This document shows positions 17,625 to 26,069 of a stretch of DNA of 64,000 bases, one piece after another. Under the pieces are notes generated by a model that saw only the letters and a list, made by a program, of their open reading frames with translations, had not been told where the DNA came from and made no database searches. Position numbers and translations under genes: made by a program. Source of the DNA: Pararhizobium sp. IMCC3301 (GTDB taxonomy: Bacteria; Pseudomonadota; Alphaproteobacteria; Rhizobiales; GCA-2746425); contig NZ_CP132336.1 in NCBI RefSeq assembly GCF_030758315.1, forward strand, positions 1,488,001 to 1,552,000, written 5' to 3'. How positions within the stretch are numbered: the stretch's first letter is position 1; the number at the start of each line of letters is the position of its first letter.

Positions 17625-19124
17625 TCAGGCCGCATCAGTGTGCCAGTTTGCATAATCCGGCTCTGGCCGATCACCTTCCGAGACAACCCGGTTCCGTCCA
17701 GTCTGTTTCGCCTCGTAAAGCGCTTCATCTGCACTCTTGATGAAGTCTTCCGGTGACATCCCTTGTTCCTGATGGCTGACACAACCGATACTGACGGTCA
17801 CTCTGATGTCCTCGCCGTCCGCTTGCTTGATAGATGCATTCTCAACGCTGCTGCGCAGCCGCTGTGCAATCGCCATTGCGCTGTGCTCATCTGTTTCGGG
17901 AAGGATGATTGCAAACTCTTCTCCGCCATACCGGGCGACGACGTCATCCGGCCTGATGGTCTCGCCCAGCAGGCCGGCAACGATCTGCAGGACCCGGTCA
18001 CCGACCTGATGCCCGTGAGTGTCATTCACCTGTTTAAAGAAGTCGACATCGACCAGCAGCAAGGCCAGCGGCAGATCAAACTCTACAGCGCTTTCACATT
18101 CCGCTGCCAACCGCTCGTCAAAACCGGCCCGGTTGAGCACATCCGTCAATCCATCATGCGTTGAGCGCCGTTCAAGCTCCCGGTAAAGCCGCTGCAGAGC
18201 GGTGGCCGCGACATTGAACGCTCTTCCGAGTTGTCCCAGCTCATCTCTGGTGTTTTCCAGATTGACCCTGTGCGAGAAGTCTTTCCTGCCAAGTTTGCCG
18301 GCCGCCAGTTGCAACTCCGCAATGGGTTGAAGAACGGACCGCCCAACGACGATCCCCAGAACAATCAGAAGAACCAGCCCGGCAAAAATGCCGCCGAAAA
18401 TAGTGAGTATGGCCTGTACACCAGCCGACTGAGCCTCGTTCAGGTGGGTTTGCATTTCCAGCAAGGAGAGATTGCGGAATTCGGCAAACTTGTCGTGAAT
18501 CGGCTCAATCAACGCTTCCACCCGCGCCACGGCGCTGATTATCTCCACCGTGCCCGGCGTCCGCTGAAAAACGTCCCGCACTGCCGTTTCTGCCTCGTGC
18601 CACCCAGTCGTAAATCCCTGGCTGGCCGGCACAGAAATGCTTTTACTCACCAATGGAAACCGTTCGTCGGCTTGCGACAGCAGGTGGAGTTGAGTGTGCA
18701 CTTCCTCAGCAATCGCATCGAAGCGCCCAAGTGCCGACTGATCACCCTCAAAAGCATATAGAAACACCAGCTGATTGGCCTGGCGCAGCGAGGTTTGCAG
18801 ATGTTCGATCGCCGACAACTCGTGGCTCATCTCTTGCACGCTGCCTTCATAGGTCTTCAACAGGGTGCGGCTTGAAATGACTGCAATCAGAGCCATGAAC
18901 ACCAGACCAAAAATAGCAGCGCCGAATACATATTGAAATCGGATATGGATTGATCTGTGGAAGGGACCGGCCATGGTGGTCCACAGCCCGCCAGACCGGC
19001 CTGCCCTGTTTCGAGGGTCCGCCAAACGCGACGCAGCGCGGCGCTGCCGCGTGGTCGCAGGCTTTGGCTCCGAGGATTCAGTCGCGGAAGAATTTTTCAA
19101 TTTTACACCTGATTGTTCGATCAT
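17625..19124 (-). CDS. Membrane-bound GGDEF diguanylate cyclase with HAMP domain
   Basis: 499 aa from ATG 19124; the frame opens at TTG 19190 without a ribosome-binding site. Layout: basic disordered N-terminus, TM1 (GAAIFGLVFMALIAVISS), a periplasmic helical sensor region of about 170 residues, TM2 (ILTIFGGIFAGLVLLIVLGIVVG), HAMP (RSVLQPIAELQLAAGKLGRKDFSHRV...), coiled coil, then the GGDEF domain. The active-site loop is RYGGEEFAI and an inhibitory RxxD (RPDD) lies exactly five residues before it, so feedback inhibition by c-di-GMP is expected. There is no EAL domain. Monocistronic. Confidence 0.92.
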   Translation of the reverse strand: MIEQSGVKLKNSSATESSEPKPATTRQRRAASRLADPRNRAGRSGGLWTTMAGPFHRSIHIRFQYVFGAAIFGLVFMALIAVISSRTLLKTYEGSVQEMSHELSAIEHLQTSLRQANQLVFLYAFEGDQSALGRFDAIAEEVHTQLHLLSQADERFPLVSKSISVPASQGFTTGWHEAETAVRDVFQRTPGTVEIISAVARVEALIEPIHDKFAEFRNLSLLEMQTHLNEAQSAGVQAILTIFGGIFAGLVLLIVLGIVVGRSVLQPIAELQLAAGKLGRKDFSHRVNLENTRDELGQLGRAFNVAATALQRLYRELERRSTHDGLTDVLNRAGFDERLAAECESAVEFDLPLALLLVDVDFFKQVNDTHGHQVGDRVLQIVAGLLGETIRPDDVVARYGGEEFAIILPETDEHSAMAIAQRLRSSVENASIKQADGEDIRVTVSIGCVSHQEQGMSPEDFIKSADEALYEAKQTGRNRVVSEGDRPEPDYANWHTDAA

Positions 19125-19414
19125 CTTCGGGCGCAATTTGACATAAAGCTGTCCCGCATTCGAAAATTCGGATGTTGCAATTTGAATCAAATTTTAATGA
19201 ACCGCCTCTGCGTCATCCGGCCCTGGCAGTGCCAACTTCCCGGGCGCGTCGGCAAATAGCTTTCCAGATCTCCGTAGCCTGTGAGGGTGGGCGATTGCGC
19301 CCGGACGTTGACGTGCCGGGTAGGTGTGGTAGAGCAGTTTCATATCTGCTGAATCACATACCTTCCCGCCCGGCGCGCCGGATTGTCCGGCATGCGGGCC
19401 AATGGAGACCATCA

Positions 19415-20035
19415 ATGACCACGCTTTTTTACGCTAAGAAAACCTGTGCTATCGGCATTCACGTCATTCTTGAAGAAATCGGCAAACCATATGAAGTGAA
19501 GGTCGTCGATTTTTCGAAAGCCGAGCAGAAAACACCCGAATACAAGAAGATGAATCCAAAGGGTAAAGTGCCGGCACTGGTGCGTGATGATGGCTCGGTT
19601 CTGACCGAATTTGCAGCCATCGCAACATGGCTGGCCATGACCAATCCCGACAAGAAGCTGTTGCCCACCGACCCGGAAGGCATAGCACGCACGCTGGAAG
19701 CCCTGGATTTCGCGGTTGGCACCTTGCACATGCTGTCCTGGCGCCTTTTCCGCCGGCCGGACGCGTATTCCGAAAACCCTGCCGAACATGATCAACTGCG
19801 CGAGCGCGGCAAATCGGCAGTTCTTGCCGGACTGGATCTGGTCGATGCCCAACTGGCGGACCGGGACTATCTGGTTGGAGATTTCTCGATTGCCGATGCG
19901 GCGCTTTATTATGTCGAAAACTGGGCCGTGGAAGTCGCCGGTTGGCCTGTGCCTGCCAACGTCCAGGCGCATTTTGAACGGATGAAAAAGCGCCCTTCGG
20001 TGCAGGCCTCGCGCAAGCTGGAAGGCGTGGCGTAG
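19415..20035 (+). CDS. Glutathione S-transferase family protein
   Basis: 206 aa from ATG 19415, preceded by GGAGA. The N-terminal thioredoxin-like domain has LFYAKKTCAIGIHVILEEIGKPYE, NPKGKVPAL and the glutathione-contacting ExSAI-like segment TEFAAIATWL. The C-terminal all-helical domain contains the DYLVGDFSIADAALYY motif. The substrate is unknown. Divergent from the diguanylate cyclase and followed by a terminator. Confidence 0.92.
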   Translation: MTTLFYAKKTCAIGIHVILEEIGKPYEVKVVDFSKAEQKTPEYKKMNPKGKVPALVRDDGSVLTEFAAIATWLAMTNPDKKLLPTDPEGIARTLEALDFAVGTLHMLSWRLFRRPDAYSENPAEHDQLRERGKSAVLAGLDLVDAQLADRDYLVGDFSIADAALYYVENWAVEVAGWPVPANVQAHFERMKKRPSVQASRKLEGVA

Positions 20036-20096
20036 CTCGACCGGCTCGCCAATGCAGATGGTCTCACAAGTTCATTGTTTCAGACTATAAACACCC

Positions 20097-20125
20097 AAGC
20101 CCGGAGCAAACCTCCGGGCTTTTCT
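20097..20125 (+). terminator. Terminator after the GST gene
   Basis: AAGCCCGGAG / CTCCGGGCTT stem of 10 perfect pairs with a 5-nt loop and a TTTTC tail, 60 bp after the GST stop. It also lies just after the stop of the convergent DUF1330 gene. Confidence 0.85.
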
Positions 20126-20142
20126 TCAAACAGATTTTGCGT

Positions 20143-20469
20143 TCAACCCGCCTTCAGATACGGGATCGCTCCGGCGATATCCGTATCGTCAATCACGTGA
20201 AAATTGCTTACGCTGCCGGCCTGACGGGCCTGGCCGTATGGCGCATATTCGGGGTCTTCCAGAATACCCTGCAGCGCAGCCCGCGTCGGAAATTCGATAA
20301 TCGCGATCAGCGTGCTGTCCTTGTCGGACCCTTCCAGCGTTTCGATATTGCCACTACGCGACAGATATCTGCCACCATGCTTCTCTATCAGATTATGAAC
20401 ATTCGCGGCGTATTCCGGAACCCAGCCATCGTCAGTGACCTTGATATCTGCTATTAGAAAGACGCTCAC
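20143..20469 (-). CDS. DUF1330 domain protein
   Basis: 108 aa from GTG 20469, which has AAGGAG 7 nt upstream; the frame extends to 20544 without support. It begins VSVFLIADIKVTDDG and contains KHGGRYLSRSG, LEG and LIAIIEFPTRAALQGILEDPEYAPY, the standard single ferredoxin-like alpha/beta dimeric barrel fold of this family. Function is not established. Divergently paired with an HxlR regulator 169 bp away, which probably controls it. Confidence 0.85.
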   Translation of the reverse strand: MSVFLIADIKVTDDGWVPEYAANVHNLIEKHGGRYLSRSGNIETLEGSDKDSTLIAIIEFPTRAALQGILEDPEYAPYGQARQAGSVSNFHVIDDTDIAGAIPYLKAG

Positions 20470-20638
20470 AGCATTTCTCCTTGGGTTTCCCGGAAGCCAT
20501 CTCCCGGGTTCGTCCATCGAAGCTGCGCCGCATTGAGGCTCCACATCCAGTCACCAAACTGAACCGGAAGATTCAGTTTCTGAACTAGCCGCGCGCCAGG
20601 CGGAAACCTAATGTGGGGGCCACACCCTGGAGGATCGC

Positions 20639-21331
20639 ATGGCACAAGCTGGATATAAACAATTCTGCCCGGTCGCGATGGCCGCGGAAATATTGTGCAC
20701 GCGCTGGACCATGGTCCTGTTGCGCGAAATGGTTGTCGGGACAACCCGTTTCAACGATCTGCGACGCGGCGTCCCAAGGATGTCTCCGGCGTTGTTGTCG
20801 ACCCGACTGAAGGAGCTTGAAGAGGCCGGAGTTCTTGAACGAAAACCGCTGCGCTCCGAGAAGGGCGTCTTCGAATATCACCTCACAAATGCGGGCAAGG
20901 ACTTGTATCCGGTTATCGAAGCCCTTGGAATGTGGGGACAGAAATGGATCGAATCCTCGCTTTCCCTGAAGAATCTGGACCCCTCACTTTTGATGTGGGA
21001 CATGCGACGAAACCTCAACCCCACACCATTGCCCAGAGCTCGCACGGTAGTTCAGTTTCTGTATTCCGATCTTCCAGTCTCGAAAAGCCAGTGGTGGCTT
21101 GTCATTGAACCCGATGGTGAAGTCGATCTGTGCTGGTCCGATCCCGGATTCGAGATTGATCTTTACATCACCACAGACCTTCGCACGATGACCGCTATCT
21201 GGATGGGGTTGAGCACAATTGAGAGCCAGAGTGACAAGCTGGAACTGATTGGCTCGCGGGACATCGCCTCAACGATGCATCTCTGGCTGGGGCTGAGCCC
21301 GTTTGCCAAACAGAAGAAACTCGTCGCCTGA
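20639..21331 (+). CDS. HxlR-family winged-helix transcriptional regulator
   Basis: 230 aa. The HxlR domain occupies residues 1-100 (CPVAMAAEILCTRWTMVLLREM, FNDLRRGVPRMSPALLSTRLKELEEAGVLER) and the remainder resembles an SCP2-like sterol-carrier fold, a domain pairing known for this regulator type. GGAGGATCGC ATG gives a strong start. The ligand is unknown. It probably senses a small molecule and regulates the divergent DUF1330 gene. Confidence 0.88.
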   Translation: MAQAGYKQFCPVAMAAEILCTRWTMVLLREMVVGTTRFNDLRRGVPRMSPALLSTRLKELEEAGVLERKPLRSEKGVFEYHLTNAGKDLYPVIEALGMWGQKWIESSLSLKNLDPSLLMWDMRRNLNPTPLPRARTVVQFLYSDLPVSKSQWWLVIEPDGEVDLCWSDPGFEIDLYITTDLRTMTAIWMGLSTIESQSDKLELIGSRDIASTMHLWLGLSPFAKQKKLVA

Positions 21332-21384
21332 CGGCATTCCCGCCGGGAAGACACCCAAACCCTTCTGTTTGTCCTGAAATACCG

Positions 21385-22323
21385 CTACGGCCATTTCACC
21401 ACAGGAGGCATCGAGGACAGGATTGAATCCACATTCCCCCCGGTTCTCAACCCGAAAATCGTGCCCCGGTCATAGAGCAGGTTGAACTCCACATAGCGGC
21501 CACGGCGGATCAATTGTTCCTCGCGCGCCGCAGCATCCCAGCTCTGCTGCATATTGGCGCGCACCAGTTGCGGATAGATATCGCGGAAAGCGCGACCGAC
21601 ATCGCGGGTGAAGGCGAAATCCGCATCCCAGTCGCCGGAATTCAGATAATCATAAAAAATACCGCCGACACCGCGCATTTCCTGACGGTGCGGCAGATAG
21701 AAATAGCTGTCGCACCACTCCTTGTAGCGCGGATAATCCGCCACTTCATGCGCCTCGCAGGGAGCGCGCATCGCCGCGTGAAAGGCCTGTGTGTCAGGGT
21801 CGTCCTGGCTGCGCCTTACCTCCAGAACCGGCGTCAGATCGGCGCCGCCGCCAAACCATTGTTTTGAGGTGACCACCATTCGGGTGTTCATGTGCACCGC
21901 CGGCACATTGGGGTTCTGCGGATGGGCGATGAGGGAAATTCCACTCGCCCAGAACGCCGGATCTGCATCAGCCCCCGGTATCTGGCCGCGAAATTCCGGT
22001 GCAAACTCGCCATGAACCGCGGAGATATGCACCCCGACCTTTTCGAACACGCGTCCGCTCATCAGCGACATTTCACCGCCGCCGCCTTTGGCACCGCTAT
22101 GATCGGTTCGCGCCCATTTGGTGCGTTCAAAGCGGCCGGGTGCGCGCTCTGACAGCGGACCTTCCAACGCGTCTTCCAGCGCTTCAAACGAGGCGCAGAT
22201 ATCGTCGCGCAATTGGCGGAACCAGTCGGATGCGGTCTGCTTCTTGTCTTCGATTCCCGCTGGTACGGGGCCGGGAGTTGGTTTTGCCTGTGCTGCTGTT
22301 TTGTCTGTCACTGCTGTGTCCAT
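21385..22323 (-). CDS. hemF: Oxygen-dependent coproporphyrinogen-III oxidase
   Basis: 312 aa from ATG 22323 (the 45-codon upstream extension overlaps the trmL end and looks non-coding). It decarboxylates coproporphyrinogen III to protoporphyrinogen IX in heme synthesis. Conserved blocks are [64 protein letters not shown] and the C-terminal [16 protein letters not shown]. The oxygen-dependent type indicates an aerobic lifestyle. Confidence 0.96.
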   Translation of the reverse strand: MDTAVTDKTAAQAKPTPGPVPAGIEDKKQTASDWFRQLRDDICASFEALEDALEGPLSERAPGRFERTKWARTDHSGAKGGGGEMSLMSGRVFEKVGVHISAVHGEFAPEFRGQIPGADADPAFWASGISLIAHPQNPNVPAVHMNTRMVVTSKQWFGGGADLTPVLEVRRSQDDPDTQAFHAAMRAPCEAHEVADYPRYKEWCDSYFYLPHRQEMRGVGGIFYDYLNSGDWDADFAFTRDVGRAFRDIYPQLVRANMQQSWDAAAREEQLIRRGRYVEFNLLYDRGTIFGLRTGGNVDSILSSMPPVVKWP

Positions 22324-22387
22324 CGCCTGCTTCGCCTGTTGCCGCCTGTCTTGCAGATTTTCACCCGCCGAATCCAGATAAATCTGG

Positions 22388-22855
22388 CTATGAAATGTTC
22401 TGGGATCCGACTTGCCGCAAAGCCTCGCCCAGAACCATGGCACCGGATACGGCCACATTCAGCGACCGCGCTCCGTTGTGCATCGGGATTACAATGCGGG
22501 CGGTAGCGGCGGCATGCACATCATCCGGCACCCCGGCCGATTCCCGGCCCAGCATCAGCATGTCATCATCGCGGAAGGAAAAATCCGTATACCGTGTTGC
22601 CGCTTTGGTTGATAGCAGCACAATGCGGCTTTTGTAGCCGCGACAATAATCCTGAAACGCCGCCCAGTCGGCATGTTGAACCAGTGTTGCCCGGTCAAGA
22701 TAATCCATCCCGGCGCGGCGGAAATTCCGGTCGCTCAGCACAAACCCGGCCGGCAGAATCACGTGCACCGCTACATTCAGACAGGCACCTGTGCGCAGCA
22801 GCGTGGCGGTGTTCTGTGCAATATCAGGCTGGTAAAGTACAAGAGAGAGCGCCAT
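22388..22855 (-). CDS. trmL: tRNA (cytidine(34)-2'-O)-methyltransferase
   Basis: 155 aa SPOUT methyltransferase. The start [24 protein letters not shown] and the C-terminal knot motifs [15 protein letters not shown] and [26 protein letters not shown] match TrmL (YibK), which modifies the wobble base of tRNA-Leu. It precedes hemF by 64 bp. The divergent ABC transporter starts 64 bp away. Confidence 0.95.
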   Translation of the reverse strand: MALSLVLYQPDIAQNTATLLRTGACLNVAVHVILPAGFVLSDRNFRRAGMDYLDRATLVQHADWAAFQDYCRGYKSRIVLLSTKAATRYTDFSFRDDDMLMLGRESAGVPDDVHAAATARIVIPMHNGARSLNVAVSGAMVLGEALRQVGSQNIS

Positions 22856-22919
22856 TTAGAGTTATTGCCTTTTATGCAACCTGAAATTCCACTGTTCCGG
22901 CGTCAGAGAGTTCTGCCTT

Positions 22920-24884
22920 ATGTTAAAGCATATTCTGCGCCGGTTTGAACGTATCATAGATCCGCTGGCCCCCTCCCCGGCGCAAAATCTACCACGCCAC
23001 AGCGTCATCGGCTTTATCTGGTATTTTGCGCGGCAGGCCAAATGGCCGTTCCTTCTGTTTCTGTTCGCCGGCATTCTGGTCGCCGGAGTTGAAGTGCTGC
23101 TGTTCCAGTTTATCGGCCGGATCATCGATCTGCTCAATGACCCGCAGATACAGTCGAGCCGGGAAACCCTGTTTGCCGACTATGGCGGAACCTTTCTGAT
23201 GATGGCCGCAATTGTGATTGTCGGGCGGTTTGCCATTCTCATGCTGGCAGCCGTGCTGGAACAGCAGATCATTGTTCCGGGTTTCTTCAATCTGGTGCGC
23301 TGGCAGGCCCACCGTTCGGTCATCCGCCAGTCGCTGACATATTTCCAGAATGATTTTGCCGGCCGCATTGCCACCAAAGTGTTGCAGTCTGGTCAGGCAG
23401 TTGGCGATTTCCTCATTAACATCATGCAGGGAATCTGGTTCTTCATCATTATCGGCGTTTCGACCATCGGGGTATTTTCCGGCCTCGACTGGCGTCTGGC
23501 CAGCCTCGTCCTTCTCTGGTTTGTGAGTTATTTCGGCCTCGCTGCGTGGCTGGTTCCGCCGATTCGCCGCGCCGCCAAAAAATCCACCGATATGCGCTCT
23601 GTATTCAACGGTCGTATCGTCGATGCCTATTCCAACATCTATACGATCAAACTGTTCGATACCCGTGGCCGGGAAGATGATTTTGCCGAGGAGGGTCTTT
23701 TGTGGATGCTGACAAGCGTCCGCGAACTGACCCGCGCCATCACCCGGGTGCGCTTTTCCCTTGCCTTGCTGAACGGTTTTTTCATGGCCGCTGCCGGCTA
23801 TCTATGTCTGATCATGTGGCAGGCCGACGGCATTACCGTCGGCGGCATTGCCGTGGCGCTGGGGCTGGTGCTGCGGCTCAACACCATGTCGGGCTGGATG
23901 ATGTTCCAGATTTCCGGCCTGTTTCGCGATCTCGGCACCATTCAGGATTCCATGGAAACTGTGTCACAGGTGCCGGATCTGCTGGATTCACCTTCCGCCC
24001 CTTCTTTGCCGCCGGTTGCCGGAGCGGTCTGCTTTGATCATATCGGTTTTCACTATGGCAAGTTCGGCCCTGCCGGCAACAATCCTGACAAGGCAATGAG
24101 CATGCCCGCAGATGGCGATACAACCGGGCCGGATGCAGGCCGCCGCTGGACCAAGGGCGTTTTGCACGACATCACTTTGAACATTGCACCGGGTGAGAAA
24201 ATCGGCCTGGTTGGGCGCTCCGGTGCCGGCAAGTCGACCCTCGTCAATCTGCTGCTGCGGCTCTACGATGTGGAAAGCGGCCGCATCACCATTGACGGGC
24301 ATGATATTGCAAAGGTCACCCAGAACTCGCTGCGCGGCCAGATTTCCATGGTGACACAGGACACTTCCCTGCTGCACCGCTCGGTGCGCGACAATATTCT
24401 GTATGGCCGGCCCGATGCCAGCGAGGCGGATATGATCCGCGCCGCCCGTCAGGCCGAGGCCATGGAATTCATTGCCGAGTTGACCGACCCCAGAGGCCGC
24501 CATGGCTTTGATGCTCATGTCGGCGAGCGTGGGGTGAAACTGTCCGGCGGCCAGCGCCAGCGCGTCGCCATAGCGCGGGTGCTTTTGAAAGATGCACCGA
24601 TCCTGATTCTGGACGAGGCAACCTCGGCGCTGGATTCCGAGGTCGAGGCCGCGATCCAGGAGCAATTGTTCAATTTGATGAAAGACAAGACGGTGATTGC
24701 CATTGCCCACCGCCTGTCAACGATTGCCACCATGGATCGTCTGGTGGTGATGGATGATGGCCGTATCGTGGAGACCGGCCCGCATGAGGAGCTGATTGCC
24801 AATGACGGGCTTTACGCCAGCCTGTGGCAACGCCAGTCGGGCGGCTTTCTGGGTGGCATCGATCAGGAAGAGGCCGCTGAATAA
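22920..24884 (+). CDS. ABC transporter, fused permease and ATP-binding protein
   Basis: 654 aa, half-transporter of the exporter type (MsbA/lipid A exporter-like). Six membrane helices lie in residues 40-330. The nucleotide-binding domain has Walker A GRSGAGKS (432-439), the Q-loop TQD, signature LSGGQRQR, Walker B LILDEATSALDSE and the His in IAHRLST. Residues 381-412, between the first NBD strand and the core, form a Gly/Asp-rich insertion (PAGNNPDKAMSMPADGD...) not seen in typical members. Substrate unknown; it probably acts as a homodimer. It is divergent from trmL. Confidence 0.92.
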   Translation: MLKHILRRFERIIDPLAPSPAQNLPRHSVIGFIWYFARQAKWPFLLFLFAGILVAGVEVLLFQFIGRIIDLLNDPQIQSSRETLFADYGGTFLMMAAIVIVGRFAILMLAAVLEQQIIVPGFFNLVRWQAHRSVIRQSLTYFQNDFAGRIATKVLQSGQAVGDFLINIMQGIWFFIIIGVSTIGVFSGLDWRLASLVLLWFVSYFGLAAWLVPPIRRAAKKSTDMRSVFNGRIVDAYSNIYTIKLFDTRGREDDFAEEGLLWMLTSVRELTRAITRVRFSLALLNGFFMAAAGYLCLIMWQADGITVGGIAVALGLVLRLNTMSGWMMFQISGLFRDLGTIQDSMETVSQVPDLLDSPSAPSLPPVAGAVCFDHIGFHYGKFGPAGNNPDKAMSMPADGDTTGPDAGRRWTKGVLHDITLNIAPGEKIGLVGRSGAGKSTLVNLLLRLYDVESGRITIDGHDIAKVTQNSLRGQISMVTQDTSLLHRSVRDNILYGRPDASEADMIRAARQAEAMEFIAELTDPRGRHGFDAHVGERGVKLSGGQRQRVAIARVLLKDAPILILDEATSALDSEVEAAIQEQLFNLMKDKTVIAIAHRLSTIATMDRLVVMDDGRIVETGPHEELIANDGLYASLWQRQSGGFLGGIDQEEAAE

Positions 24885-24890
24885 AACTGA

Positions 24891-24916
24891 CAGGCTCCGG
24901 ATAAAACCGGGGCCTG
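24891..24916. terminator. Hairpin between convergent genes
   Basis: CAGGC-T-CCGG / CCGG-G-GCCTG pair with an AT-rich loop, just after the ABC transporter stop and before the end of the convergent SRPBCC gene. No clear T-run. Confidence 0.5.
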
Positions 24917-24937
24917 AAAGTGGATTTGATTACCTTG

Positions 24938-25435
24938 TTATTCGACTTTGAGTTGGTCAATCAACTCATCGAGAACAGCGTAGCCTTTGCCCCAGCCATT
25001 ATCCATGCCGGCCATCGCCGCAGCGAAACAGGCGTTTTCTGCTTCGGTTGAATCGAGCGGCACCATTGTCAGGCAAACCCTGGTTTTCGCGCCGGTCTCC
25101 TCAAAGGTCACGGTGGTCAGCAAAATCCGCGGCCAGCCCGGCATCATCTGACTGGAAATGATGTTCCAGTCCGCATCCGCAGACGAATGCTGCCAGACCA
25201 GCCTTTCCGGCGGCACAACTTCCTGAAACACCATTTTGCTGAGATCGGATTTCTCGCCCCACTTCATTTCGTTGCGCCATTCCCCGCCGGGTTTCAGATC
25301 AAACCGATGGATGATCGTTTCCACCCCCGGGCCATACCAGCGTGCCAGCAATTCCGGCTCCGTCCAGCTCCGCCAGACCAGGGCGCGCGGGGCATTGAAG
25401 ATCCGCTCCAGCCTGTATTCAGGTACATCAATCAT
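24938..25435 (-). CDS. SRPBCC/AHSA1-family protein
   Basis: 165 aa. It starts with the family hallmark YRLERIFNAPRALVWRSWTEPELLARWYGPG, followed by FDLKPGGEWR and the later VTFEETGAKTRVCLTM strand and a long C-terminal helix with GWGKGYAVLDELIDQL. These START-like proteins bind hydrophobic ligands. It overlaps the end of the upstream arsR-type gene by 8 bp, a very common pair in alphaproteobacteria, so both are translated from one message. Confidence 0.9.
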   Translation of the reverse strand: MIDVPEYRLERIFNAPRALVWRSWTEPELLARWYGPGVETIIHRFDLKPGGEWRNEMKWGEKSDLSKMVFQEVVPPERLVWQHSSADADWNIISSQMMPGWPRILLTTVTFEETGAKTRVCLTMVPLDSTEAENACFAAAMAGMDNGWGKGYAVLDELIDQLKVE

Positions 25436-25799
25436 TTCTGCTATCCTTCCCCTCGGTGTGTTTCATCTGCATCAAAATGTCATCAAGCTGGTCGAAGCTG
25501 CCGCCCCAGAAAGCTTTGAACTCCGCAAGCCAGCCGACAGCCGCCGTCATGGTTTGCGCTTTCAGCCGCGCCGGCCGGCGCTGCTGTTCCACGTCCCGTT
25601 CAATCAACCCGGCGCGCTGCAGCACCTTCAAATGCCGCGACACTGCCGGCTGGCTTATGTTGAACGGGGCTGCGATCTCATTGACCGAGGCCTGTCCCTG
25701 TGCAAGCCGCGACAGAATAGCCCGCCGGGTCGGATCCGCCAGCGCAGCAAACAACGCATCAAGATCGGTCGCCGCCTCTGTATAACCATTTTGTTCCAT
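25428..25799 (-). CDS. ArsR-family winged-helix regulator
   Basis: 123 aa. The winged helix is FAALADPTRRAILSRLAQGQASVNEIAAPFNISQPAVSRHLKVLQRAGLIERD. No metal-binding CxC motif is present, so this is not a classical arsenic sensor. No ribosome-binding site precedes ATG 25799; instead the start codon overlaps a perfect 16-bp palindrome. The message may be leaderless. It most likely represses itself and the following SRPBCC gene. Confidence 0.92.
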   Translation of the reverse strand: MEQNGYTEAATDLDALFAALADPTRRAILSRLAQGQASVNEIAAPFNISQPAVSRHLKVLQRAGLIERDVEQQRRPARLKAQTMTAAVGWLAEFKAFWGGSFDQLDDILMQMKHTEGKDSRND

Positions 25800-25813
25800 A
25801 ACTATATAGTTAT
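25798..25813. promoter_or_regulatory. Palindromic operator at the arsR start
   Basis: ATAACTATATAGTTAT is a perfect 16-bp palindrome overlapping the first bases of the regulator's start codon. It matches the imperfect 12-2-12 style operators used by ArsR-type repressors, and the AT-rich sequence could also hold the -10 element. Candidate site of autoregulation. Confidence 0.6.
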
Positions 25814-25846
25814 ATAAAACAGCATACCTGTCAACCGGCTGATACC

Positions 25847-25880
25847 GGCATGGCAGATATTGGCATGGCAGATATCGGCA
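25847..25880. repeat. Short 15-bp direct repeat
   Basis: GGCATGGCAGATAT occurs at 25847-25860 and again at 25862-25875 and the next five bases (GGCAT) start a third copy. It lies in the arsR-ftsH intergenic region. Meaning unknown. Confidence 0.7.
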
Positions 25881-25954
25881 TAACAGGCGGCCACATGATT
25901 TACCGACCTGCAGCAGGTTTCATACCTAGCGCTGGATTTGATGCTCCAGGATCG

Positions 25955-25968
25955 TTGATCTGCATCAA
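25955..25968. promoter_or_regulatory. FNR/FixK-type box upstream of ftsH-phaC
   Basis: TTGATCTGCATCAA is a perfect match to TTGAT-N4-ATCAA, the site of FNR, FnrL and FixK regulators. It is centred 108 bp before the ftsH ATG; a class II promoter would start near 26003, about 67 bp before the ATG. The inverted repeat GGCGCC-AG-GGCGCC follows directly (25969-25982). Confidence 0.7.
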
Positions 25969-26069
25969 GGCGCCAGGGCGCCATCCGATACAACCTGAAC
26001 TACGGAGATGTCTGTCCGGCTGCGGGTTCCAACCCAGGGGCAGACCTTTGCTCCCAGAGGAGACTGTTT

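Noticed and set aside
21163-21354. Minus-strand 63-aa frame over the HxlR gene
   Set aside because: Shadow of a confident gene on the other strand.
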